The position numbers and the translations under genes are program-made. DNA of 8,324 nt from positions 1-8,324 of the forward strand of contig JALXCG010000101.1 in NCBI GenBank assembly GCA_026991065.1. Reading direction: 5' to 3'. Positions 1 to 5,405 of the stretch are shown here, in pieces. Numbering within the stretch: position 1 is the stretch's first letter; every line of letters begins with the position of its first letter. A model generated the notes under the pieces. That model had not been told where the DNA came from, ran no database searches, and saw only the letters and a list, made by a program, of their open reading frames with translations. The stretch comes from JALXCG01 sp026991065 [NCBI: Gemmatimonadota bacterium]. GTDB lineage: Bacteria; GCA-2686955.

Positions 1-2
1 AC

Positions 3-566
3 GGCTGCGGCGTGGGCACCCCCTACATCGACCCGCGCGCGCAGGCGTGTGATTTCTCCTGCGACGGTCTGCAATGCGTTCTCGCCTGCCCCACCGGCGC
101 CCTGACCCATCACCTTGATTATCCCCATCAAGCCGAGATGGGGGTGGCCGTGGTCCAGGCCCCGGAGCGTTGTCTGGCGGCCCAGGGAAGGGGTTTCAAA
201 GGGATCGCGCGCGGCCCCGCTTTCGACGGCAAACTGCGCTACAGCGAGATCGACCGCTGGAACCCGATTCCGCTGCGCGAGCACCCCTACGACCTGGAGA
301 GCTGCGATCTCTGTGTGCGCCAGTGCCCGATCGAGGAGCGCATCGCCATGTGCGACGCGGGCACACCGCCATCTGGTGACGAACGTCAATGCCCGCCCCG
401 GCATGCCATTCAGATGCGGCCTCAAGGTCTGGTGGATGGACGTCCCGCGTTTCTGCCGGAGGTGCTGGAAGGGTGCGTCGGCTGCGGAGTCTGCGAGATG
501 GTCTGTCCGCTCGACACACCGGCGATCGTGATCACGGGCTGGCCTGGATCGGGGAGGATGGCATGA
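3..566 (+). CDS. nosG: NosG: NapG-like polyferredoxin of the nos operon (5' partial)
   Basis: The reading frame is open from the first complete codon (position 3) and the N-terminus lies outside the window; an internal GTG at 12 is not the real start. The 187 visible residues carry cysteine clusters of the NapG/NosG ferredoxin family: C16/C20/C25/C29 followed by PTGAL, C101/C104/C108, and C158/C161/C164/C168 in a CxxCxxCxxxCP ferredoxin motif near the C-terminus. A C-L-x-x-Q-G stretch at 57-62 matches the NapG hallmark. In the family such proteins hold four [4Fe-4S] clusters on the periplasmic side and work with the membrane partner NapH/NosH to move quinol-derived electrons. Two differences from NapG as I recall it: the first visible pair is CX3C rather than CX2C, and about 40 residues are inserted between the CLxxQG stretch and the next cluster. 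The stop overlaps the nosH start (ATGA, 563-566), indicating translational coupling. NosG rather than NapG is assigned from the nosFLY neighbours. Confidence 0.85.
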   Translation, partial: GCGVGTPYIDPRAQACDFSCDGLQCVLACPTGALTHHLDYPHQAEMGVAVVQAPERCLAAQGRGFKGIARGPAFDGKLRYSEIDRWNPIPLREHPYDLESCDLCVRQCPIEERIAMCDAGTPPSGDERQCPPRHAIQMRPQGLVDGRPAFLPEVLEGCVGCGVCEMVCPLDTPAIVITGWPGSGRMA

Positions 567-1534
567 GTTCGTTGAAACAATCCCTGGCGCTTCTGTTTGG
601 GCGCACACCAACCCGGCCCGATCCGGCAAGCTTCAGCCCGGAAGCGGCTGAGATCCATCAGCAGCAGTCGCGCCGCCGCACCCGCGAAGAACACAATCAC
701 ATCCTTGAGGAGCGGCGGCGAAAGCGGGAGGAGCCGCAAAGGTGGCGGCGGCGGCGCTGGGCGGTGCTGCTCCTGGTCAATCTGCTTTTCGCTCTCTCCT
801 ATCGGCTGGATATCCAACTGGTCGAAGGGGCACTGACCGGTTCGCGCTTTGTCGGTTTTCACATGGCGGACCTGAATTCCGCATTGCAGGTGATGCTGGC
901 GTTCAAGCAGGTGCTGATCAACCTGCTGATCGGCACGGTCACGGTCTTTATCGCCTGGTGGCTGCTCGGTGGCCGCACTTTCTGCAGTTGGGTCTGCCCC
1001 TACCATCTCCTTGGCGAGTTGGCGGAGATGCTACACCTGAAGCTGAGGAGCCGGGGCTGGGCGATGAACATCACCTTTGACCGGCGCACCCGAACCTGGC
1101 TCTGGTTGACCTTCGCTCTGCTCGCTTTCATCACCAGCTTCACGGTCTACGAGACGATCTCCCCCACCGGCATTGTCAGTCGCGCTCTGGTCTACGGGCC
1201 CGGGTTGGCGCTCATCTGGGTAGGGATGCTTCTGCTTTTCGAGATCTTTGTCTCGCGTCGGGCGTGGTGCCGCTACGCCTGCCCCATCGGCCTGACCTAT
1301 GGCCTGGTCGGCGCGACCTCACCGATGAAGGTGCAGTACCACCTCGCCTCCTGCTTTCACGATGGCGCCTGCCGCAAGGTCTGCCTGGTGCCGCATGTGC
1401 TGGATCTGACCAAGCCGAAGCGGGCCACCGAGGCGATCACCGACCTGGGAGCCGACTGCACCCGCTGCGGCCGCTGTGTCGATGTCTGCCCGACTGCATC
1501 TCTACAGTACAAATTCAAAGGACTGGGAAAGTGA
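563..1534 (+). CDS. nosH: NosH: NapH-like membrane ferredoxin, quinol oxidation arm
   Basis: This 323-residue inner-membrane iron-sulfur protein is likely the membrane partner of NosG in electron supply to the nitrous oxide reductase system. The ATG at 563 is preceded by a GGGGAGG ribosome site and overlaps the nosG stop. Hydrophobic helices lie at about 67-80, 116-137, 178-198 and 209-230, the usual four-helix NapH layout. Two CxxxCP motifs, C141/C145 (CSWVCP) and C236/C240 (CRYACP), are the NapH/CcoG-family hallmark. The C-terminus holds two cytoplasmic ferredoxin-type cysteine groups: C264/C270/C274, and C299/C302/C305/C309 in CTRCGRCVDVCP. The first 65 residues before the first helix are strongly charged (Arg/Glu-rich at 37-66) and probably a cytosolic helical extension, longer than in the NapH proteins I recall. 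Family assignment is firm. The nos role is inferred from the downstream genes and from analogy with Wolinella-type clade II nos operons. Confidence 0.88.
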   Translation: MSSLKQSLALLFGRTPTRPDPASFSPEAAEIHQQQSRRRTREEHNHILEERRRKREEPQRWRRRRWAVLLLVNLLFALSYRLDIQLVEGALTGSRFVGFHMADLNSALQVMLAFKQVLINLLIGTVTVFIAWWLLGGRTFCSWVCPYHLLGELAEMLHLKLRSRGWAMNITFDRRTRTWLWLTFALLAFITSFTVYETISPTGIVSRALVYGPGLALIWVGMLLLFEIFVSRRAWCRYACPIGLTYGLVGATSPMKVQYHLASCFHDGACRKVCLVPHVLDLTKPKRATEAITDLGADCTRCGRCVDVCPTASLQYKFKGLGK

Positions 1535-1538
1535 ATTG
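1517..1538 (+). promoter_or_regulatory. Weak ribosome-binding site and TTG start of nosF
   Basis: AAAGGA at 1517-1522 lies 13 bases before the TTG, and a second purine run GGGAAAG (1525-1531) lies closer. Both are inside the last codons of nosH. Neither is an optimal Shine-Dalgarno, so nosF translation probably depends on ribosomes finishing nosH at 1534. This supports the TTG at 1536 over the distant ATG at 1476. Confidence 0.45.
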
Positions 1539-2399
1539 ATCCAGTTTAGCGCGGTCAAGAAGAGTTTTCGGCGCACCGACGTATTGCGCGGCATCGACCT
1601 GCAGCTCGCCACCGGCGATCGGGTCGCCCTGGTCGGTTCCAACGGGGCGGGCAAGACCACTCTGGTGCGCGCGCTGCTCGGGCAGTACACGCACCAGGGG
1701 AAGATCCTGGTGGATGGTCTGCTGCCGCGGGAACGGCGGCGCGAGGTGTTGCGCCGAATCGGCTTTGTGCCGCAACTCCCGCCACCTCTCAAGATGACGG
1801 TGGAGCAGTTGGTCCAGTTCGCCGCCGATCTCTGTGGCGTGCGGCCGGAAGAGCTGTATGCCCCCGCCGAGGCGCTCGGCCTGCGCATCGGCGACCTCCG
1901 CAACCGCGTTTTTGTGCGCCTCTCCGGCGGTGAAAAGCAGAAACTCTTGATCGGCATCGCACTGGGGCGCGCGCCCGAGATCCTGATCATGGATGAGCCC
2001 GCGGCAAACCTCGACCCGGAAGCGCGCCAGGTCTTTTTCCAGCTTCTCGCCGAGCGGCTGGAGCGAGTTACGATGATCATCTCCAGCCACCGGTTGGATG
2101 AGGTGGCCGCTCTGGTCAACCGCGTGGTCGAGTTGGACCACGGACGCATTGTTCTCGACGACCACGTCGACGATCAGGTCGACCTTGCCGGTCTGCTGGA
2201 GTGCCGGGTGCGAATCGCCCGGGACCATGCCGCCTTCGGCAAGGCGATCCGCAAGTGGGGTTTCGCGCCGGATGGCGATGAGGGCTCCTGGCGGGGTCGG
2301 ATTGCCGGTCCCGATCGTCTGCGTTTCCTCGGTGTCCTCTCCCGTTATGCCGGCCTGCTTCAAGGGCTGGAGATGCGAGAATCAAATCATGTTGAATAG
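1536..2399 (+). CDS. nosF: NosF: ABC transporter ATPase for NosZ copper-site maturation
   Basis: This is a 287-residue ABC ATPase from a TTG start. All motifs are present: Walker A GSNGAGKTT (34-42), Q-loop Gln80, signature LSGGEKQ (129-135), Walker B ILIMDEP with catalytic Glu154, and H-loop His185. NosF pairs with NosY, and in the known system with periplasmic NosD, to power assembly of the copper centres of nitrous oxide reductase, probably through sulfur delivery. The frame stays open back to an ATG at 1476, but that start would overlap the essential NosH ferredoxin codons. The TTG at 1536 gives the family-typical N-terminus MIQFSAVKKSF, one base after the NosH stop. The tail after residue 210 is the variable C-terminal part found in NosF-like ATPases. 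The end overlaps nosL by 11 bases. Function is assigned mainly from the nosL/nosY context, since ATPases of this class are alike. Confidence 0.87.
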   Translation: MIQFSAVKKSFRRTDVLRGIDLQLATGDRVALVGSNGAGKTTLVRALLGQYTHQGKILVDGLLPRERRREVLRRIGFVPQLPPPLKMTVEQLVQFAADLCGVRPEELYAPAEALGLRIGDLRNRVFVRLSGGEKQKLLIGIALGRAPEILIMDEPAANLDPEARQVFFQLLAERLERVTMIISSHRLDEVAALVNRVVELDHGRIVLDDHVDDQVDLAGLLECRVRIARDHAAFGKAIRKWGFAPDGDEGSWRGRIAGPDRLRFLGVLSRYAGLLQGLEMRESNHVE

Positions 2400-3024
2400 A
2401 TCAGCTCGTTTTCCCCGAGTGGCCCTGCTTTTCGGCGCGCTGCTCCTGCTTGCCTCCTGCGGCCCCAAAGAGGAGACCGGCCCCGGCGAGGTCCACTGGG
2501 ATCGTGAAGTCTGCGAACGCTGCCGAATGGCGTTGAGTGACCCGCACTACTCCGCACAGGTGCGCGGCGGACCCGCCACCGAACGCACGCGGCTCTATCT
2601 TTTCGACGACCTCGGCTGCGCCGTTTTGTGGCTCGATGGCCAGGATTGGAAAGAGGATCCGCGGACCGAGATCTGGGTCAACGATTGCGAGACCGGGACC
2701 TGGCTCGACGCCCGCAAGGCGCACTACCTGACCGGCAAAGTTACACCGATGGATTTCGGACTCGGCGCTCGCCCGGCCACCACTCCCGGCGCAACGCTGA
2801 CCTACAACGAGGCCGTGGCGCACATCTATGAGATGCGGGAGCGAAAGAAGGCCAAAAAAGCCGGAATGGCTGCGCCCATGCAGCAACAAGGCGAAGATGC
2901 TGCATCCACCCAGCCCGCTGAATCGGAGATCGATTGGCCCGCGCCAGTACCGGCACCGAGCCGCGACCACTCGACGGCGGCTACTCTCGAACACCTCTCC
3001 GCCCCCGCGGAGGAGCAGGAATGA
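2389..3024 (+). CDS. nosL: NosL: copper-binding outer-periplasmic lipoprotein
   Basis: This is a 211-residue lipoprotein. A hydrophobic signal (about 10-20) ends in the lipobox L21-A22-S23-C24, so Cys24 is the predicted lipidated residue. The NosL family signature follows: C42-x-x-C45-x-M47, then the FDDLGC segment (72-77), WLDARKAHYL (105-114) and PMDFG (120-124). NosL is known as a dedicated Cu(I) chaperone feeding the copper centres of NosZ; Cys and Met residues of this kind are the likely metal ligands. The ATG at 2389 lies within the end of nosF, and a longer in-frame start upstream would be wholly inside nosF and would lose the signal peptide. The stop overlaps the nosY start (ATGA). 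Residues about 150-211 form an extra tail: a Lys/Arg-rich patch (150-157), then a Pro/Ala/Glu/Gln-rich low-complexity segment, which I do not recall in typical NosL. Confidence 0.88.
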   Translation: MLNRSARFPRVALLFGALLLLASCGPKEETGPGEVHWDREVCERCRMALSDPHYSAQVRGGPATERTRLYLFDDLGCAVLWLDGQDWKEDPRTEIWVNDCETGTWLDARKAHYLTGKVTPMDFGLGARPATTPGATLTYNEAVAHIYEMRERKKAKKAGMAAPMQQQGEDAASTQPAESEIDWPAPVPAPSRDHSTAATLEHLSAPAEEQE

Positions 3025-3848
3025 ACCAACTCCTGCGCATGGCCCGGGCCGACATGGCTGAATCCCTTCGGGCCCGGTGGTTCTTCGTCTACACCGTGGT
3101 CTTCGGCGGCATCATGGTGGGGCTCTTCGCCTCCGGGCTGACTGAATCCCGCATCATGGGGTTCACCGGTCTCTCCCGACTTCTGGTCACCTATATCCAG
3201 ATCACCCTGGCGATCCTGCCCATCTTCATGCTGATCACCACCGTTCGCTCTGTGGTCGGAGACCGTGAGGCGGGAATCTACGAGTACATGCTCTCTCTCC
3301 CCGTGAGCCTGAACGCATGGTATTGGGGCAAGCTGCTCGGTCGCTTCATCATCGTCTACCTACCGGTGATGGTCGCCATGCTCCTGGCGGTCGCCTGGGG
3401 CGCGTTCAAGGGAGTGGCCATTCCCTGGGGCCAAGTGCTGCTCTACACCGCTCTGCTGGCCGCCTTGATCTGCTGCTTCCTCGGCATCGGAATGTTGATC
3501 TCCACCCTGGCCCGCTCCACCGACGTGGCGCAGGGGGCGGCATTTCTCATCTGGCTTTTTCTCCTGCTCTTTCTCGACCTGATTCTGCTCGGCGTTCTCA
3601 TCCAGGAGGGGCTGCCGGCCGAGATGGTTGTCACCATCGCCCTTGCCAATCCTTTGCAAGCATTCCGCACCGCGGCCATGCTCCTCCTCGATCCGCAGCT
3701 GGTGCTACTGGGCCCCTCCGCGTACCTGATTCTCGATCTCTTCGGACGGACCGGCTATTTGGTTTGGGCGGTTTTCTACCCATCGACCCTTGGTCTGCTG
3801 GGCGCCGCCACCGGCTACTGGATCTTCCGCCGCGGCGACCTGTCGTGA
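3021..3848 (+). CDS. nosY: NosY: ABC-2 type permease partner of NosF
   Basis: This 275-residue polytopic inner-membrane protein is the permease of the NosFY transporter that supports copper-site assembly in nitrous oxide reductase. Hydrophobic segments lie at about 21-40, 55-75, 108-128, 138-162, 173-195 and 245-267, giving the six-helix ABC-2 layout. The cytosolic stretch 80-107 (GDREAGIYEYMLSLPVS, then WYWGKLLG) is the conserved coupling region of the NosY/ABC-2 family after helix 2, where the ATPase docks. The ATG at 3021 overlaps the nosL stop, and GGAG at 3010-3013 is its ribosome site. A longer frame from 2934 was rejected because it lies inside nosL and adds a non-membrane, low-complexity leader. 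It is the last gene of the operon: 12 bases after its stop is a large GC-rich stem-loop, and the next gene is convergent. Confidence 0.87.
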   Translation: MNQLLRMARADMAESLRARWFFVYTVVFGGIMVGLFASGLTESRIMGFTGLSRLLVTYIQITLAILPIFMLITTVRSVVGDREAGIYEYMLSLPVSLNAWYWGKLLGRFIIVYLPVMVAMLLAVAWGAFKGVAIPWGQVLLYTALLAALICCFLGIGMLISTLARSTDVAQGAAFLIWLFLLLFLDLILLGVLIQEGLPAEMVVTIALANPLQAFRTAAMLLLDPQLVLLGPSAYLILDLFGRTGYLVWAVFYPSTLGLLGAATGYWIFRRGDLS

Positions 3849-3860
3849 CGCAAAGAGAAT

Positions 3861-3895
3861 GGCCGCGACAGGCTCCCGGGGGAGCCGCCGCGGCC
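3861..3895. terminator. GC-rich stem-loop between convergent operons
   Basis: Two nested perfect stems are seen. The outer is GGCCGCG (3861-3867) with CGCGGCC (3889-3895); the inner is GGCTCCC (3871-3877) with GGGAGCC (3880-3886), with a two-base loop. It lies 12 bases after the nosY stop and 32 bases after the stop of the - strand metalloprotease gene. On the - strand the stem is followed by a modestly T-rich run (ATTCTCTTTG); on the + strand there is no T-run. It is probably a shared terminator, better formed for the - strand operon, or an RNA 3'-end stabiliser for nos. Confidence 0.6.
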
Positions 3896-3927
3896 ACATT
3901 CAACTTGAAAGCTACTTGATCAAGCGA

Positions 3928-4509
3928 TCAATAGAGGTACTGGATGCCGGCGATATCGTCGGACTGCGGCACGCGCTTCGAAACGCCCATGCCGATCGAC
4001 CACCACATCACCGCATTGGGATCGTCGGAGTGCCCGAGACCAAGCTGATGCCCGACCTCGTGCAGAATCACCGATTCCATGTCGATCTGGGTCCACCAGG
4101 GATCTTCGGGACCGCAATTCCAGTTCTGGTTGATGTCGATCTTCACATCGGAATCACGCTTGCCGTTGTACATGTTGAAGGTAGTTTGTCCCAACACGCC
4201 GACATCGTTGATCTCGCGGAAGAAGATCCCGTTGATGCCATCGGGAACACCATAGATGGGACCGTTCCAGCCACCGGCCCGCCACCTGAAGGAATTGTTG
4301 GGAACCGCGTTCCAGGAGAGATAGGCGCGCTTGGACGTGCCGGTGTACTCGCTCAGACCGGCACAGGCGTCCAGCGTGCTGGTTTCATCCCCGTAGACCG
4401 GCACCGGAATCTGGCTGGCGCTGTAGGGCGTGCCGAAAGTTGTGAAAGCATAGACCGGGAGCGCAGTCAGGAGCGAAGCGGCTCCCACGACGCTGAGCAG
4501 TTTCTTCAT
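3928..4509 (-). CDS. Small secreted matrixin-type zinc metalloprotease
   Basis: This 193-residue exported protein is a predicted matrixin (M10-like metzincin) endopeptidase. A signal peptide occupies about residues 1-21 (Lys-Lys start, hydrophobic core, cleavage near VYA). The zinc site is H150-E-V-G-H154-Q-L-G-L-G-H160, the complete HExxHxxGxxH metzincin motif with catalytic Glu151. Met168 in NAVMWW is the expected Met-turn. The C-terminus ends in DDIAGIQYLY, as in the last helix of MMP catalytic domains. There is no cysteine-switch pro-segment, hemopexin or other added domain, so it is little more than a bare catalytic domain; C49 and C132 could form a disulfide. The ATG at 4509 has GAGGA (4517-4521) seven bases upstream. 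Longer starts were rejected because they run back through the preceding gene. It is the second gene of a two-gene operon, 13 bases after its neighbour. The natural substrate is unknown. Confidence 0.85.
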   Translation of the reverse strand: MKKLLSVVGAASLLTALPVYAFTTFGTPYSASQIPVPVYGDETSTLDACAGLSEYTGTSKRAYLSWNAVPNNSFRWRAGGWNGPIYGVPDGINGIFFREINDVGVLGQTTFNMYNGKRDSDVKIDINQNWNCGPEDPWWTQIDMESVILHEVGHQLGLGHSDDPNAVMWWSIGMGVSKRVPQSDDIAGIQYLY

Positions 4510-4516
4510 GGGATCA

Positions 4517-4521
4517 TCCTC
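4517..4521 (-). promoter_or_regulatory. Ribosome-binding site of the matrixin gene
   Basis: On the - strand GAGGA lies seven bases before the ATG at 4509 and starts just past the TAG stop (4523-4525) of the preceding gene. It fixes the protease start and suggests coupled translation of the two genes. Confidence 0.7.
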
Positions 4522-4522
4522 G

Positions 4523-5047
4523 CTATTCGGAAAGGTGGGTGATGCGGTTTTCGAGGTGGCGAACGAAATCGGCTTCGCTCTGCCCAGTGCGCTCGACAAT
4601 GCCCTGCTCATTGATCAGGTACTGCCCCTGGCCCCAGTAGGCCACGTTGCTCATGTACTGGCCCTCGACATTGTCCCACAGAAAAACGACCATCCGCTGG
4701 CCGTTCTGCCCCAGAGCCGGAGCCCCCGGAACCATGGTCTCCACCCCATCGAGGCGCCCGCCGGGGCCGAAGATGGTGATATTCTCTGCGGCATCCTGCC
4801 CCTTGAGCGAACGCTCCACATGCAATGTGGCCGTGGTGTAGACCACATCGCCGTCCGCGTTTGCCAGATTCCAGGCAGTATCCGTAGCGACCACTTCACC
4901 GACCACGATCCGGTCCACTTGACTGACCATCTCATCGAGTGTCTTCTTGACGATGCTGGTCGCATTCGCCTGCCCGGCCAGCAGGAGAAGAGAAGATGCC
5001 AGGCCGGCGGCAAGGCCCCGGCGAAGCATCTGGAAGCGCTTGTGCAT
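4523..5047 (-). CDS. Uncharacterised exported protein paired with the matrixin
   Basis: This is a 174-residue protein with a signal peptide: basic start, hydrophobic stretch 11-25, likely cleavage near QANA (residues 26-29). I do not recognise a named domain. The mature part has a distinctive pattern: DRIVVGEV (45-52), a Trp at 59, YTTATLHVERSLKG (70-83), a Gly-rich FGPGG turn (93-97), VPGAPAL (106-112) and a hydrophobic MVVFLW strand (119-124). This reads as a compact beta domain. As I recall it, the layout of an 'IVxGxV' strand, a 'VxxxLKG' strand, a 'GG' turn and an 'xVxFL' strand recurs in exported proteins of environmental bacteria, sometimes beside matrixins, but I cannot verify that here. 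The ATG at 5047 has GGAGA (5053-5057) five bases upstream. A longer frame from 5131 would translate through a strong terminator and was rejected. The operon pairing suggests a partner of the protease (inhibitor, chaperone or co-secreted factor), which is inference only. Confidence 0.72.
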   Translation of the reverse strand: MHKRFQMLRRGLAAGLASSLLLLAGQANATSIVKKTLDEMVSQVDRIVVGEVVATDTAWNLANADGDVVYTTATLHVERSLKGQDAAENITIFGPGGRLDGVETMVPGAPALGQNGQRMVVFLWDNVEGQYMSNVAYWGQGQYLINEQGIVERTGQSEADFVRHLENRITHLSE

Positions 5048-5057
5048 TGTGCTCTCC

Positions 5058-5084
5058 AAAAAAAGGTCCGCGTACCCCGCGGAC
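5058..5084 (-). terminator. Intrinsic terminator / attenuator in the protease-operon leader
   Basis: On the - strand, GTCCGCG (5084-5078) pairs perfectly with CGCGGAC (5072-5066) around a five-base loop GGGTA, followed by one C and seven consecutive T (5064-5058). This is a canonical Rho-independent terminator. The T-run directly abuts the GGAGAG ribosome site of the gene starting at 5047. No gene that would need terminating is seen upstream on this strand within the window. It therefore lies in the 5' leader of the two-gene operon, where a conditional terminator would sit. Confidence 0.7.
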
Positions 5085-5308
5085 TGAGGCTGAATCGATG
5101 CTGACCAGAATGGCAGCCCGATCGGAACCACTCTTGGTATTGGGGGGGAATATCGGCATCGAGCGAGTCATCGATCCAGTAGTTCATCTAAATCTCTAAC
5201 ACAGTTTCGGCCATTCCTCCACAATCCGCCGCCAAACTTTGCCGCGCTGGCCGGCCGCCCGGACCATTTACATTCGCCCGCATTCACGCCCGGAACGGCG
5301 GCGGCAGG

Positions 5309-5338
5309 TGTACGGCCGGCGTAGAAAAAGGTTATACT
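5309..5338 (+). promoter_or_regulatory. Candidate promoter of the lamin-tail protein gene
   Basis: TATACT at 5333-5338 matches five of six bases of the sigma-70 -10 consensus. Eighteen bases upstream TGTACG (5309-5314) is only a weak -35. A start near 5345 would leave a leader of about 60 bases before the ATG at 5406. The assignment rests mainly on the -10 box and its position. Confidence 0.4.
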
Positions 5339-5342
5339 GGTG

Positions 5343-5364
5343 AACTCTGGATAGCCCCAGAGTT
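5343..5364. repeat. Perfect inverted repeat at the predicted transcription start
   Basis: AACTCTGG (5343-5350) and CCAGAGTT (5357-5364) are exact reverse complements separated by six bases. The repeat begins five bases after the -10-like box, so it could be an operator for a dimeric repressor or a hairpin at the 5' end of the mRNA. There is no T-run behind it, so it does not look like a terminator. Confidence 0.6.
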
Positions 5365-5405
5365 TCCACTCCTGGAACCACAAGACTTCTTCGACGGAGG
5401 CAAGC

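Larger units (their letters stand above)
5048..5405. other. Divergent intergenic region with two opposed leaders
   Basis: This 358-base gap separates the - strand protease operon from the + strand lamin-tail gene. Its left end holds an intrinsic terminator reading into the - strand operon. Its right end holds a -10-like box and an inverted repeat before the + strand gene. The middle (about 5090-5320) has no convincing gene. On the - strand an ATG at 5185-5187 opens a frame (MNYWIDDSL...) that runs across the terminator without stopping; it lacks a good ribosome site. A run of seven G occurs at 5141-5147. I could not identify a clear promoter for the - strand operon. Confidence 0.6.

Noticed and set aside
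1476-1535. Upstream ATG at 1476 as the nosF start
   Set aside because: It would place 20 extra residues over the NosH ferredoxin codons, and the NosF-like N-terminus begins exactly at the TTG at 1536.
1515-2363. A 282-residue - strand frame opposite nosF
   Set aside because: nosF on the + strand has every ABC ATPase motif; the antisense product has none recognisable.
3790-4542. A 250-residue + strand frame running from the end of nosY across the matrixin gene
   Set aside because: It lies antisense to a gene with a complete zinc-binding motif, signal peptide and ribosome site, and it crosses the convergent terminator hairpin.
5048-5131. Extended start at 5131 for the exported protein of the - strand operon
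   Set aside because: The added 28 residues would be encoded by the terminator hairpin and T-run, and they would displace the signal peptide from the N-terminus.
5141-5147. A run of seven G as a possible phase-variable tract
   Set aside because: It lies in noncoding sequence far from a recognised promoter spacer, and seven bases alone do not indicate phase variation.
5085-5187. A leader peptide starting at 5187 (- strand), which might drive ribosome-mediated attenuation
   Set aside because: It has no good ribosome site, no run of regulatory codons, and does not stop before the terminator, so the evidence is too thin to call it a gene.
5192-5215. A tiny - strand frame (eight codons) after GGAGG near 5216-5220
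   Set aside because: The purine-rich sequence is almost adjacent to the ATG, too close for normal initiation, and nothing else supports it.
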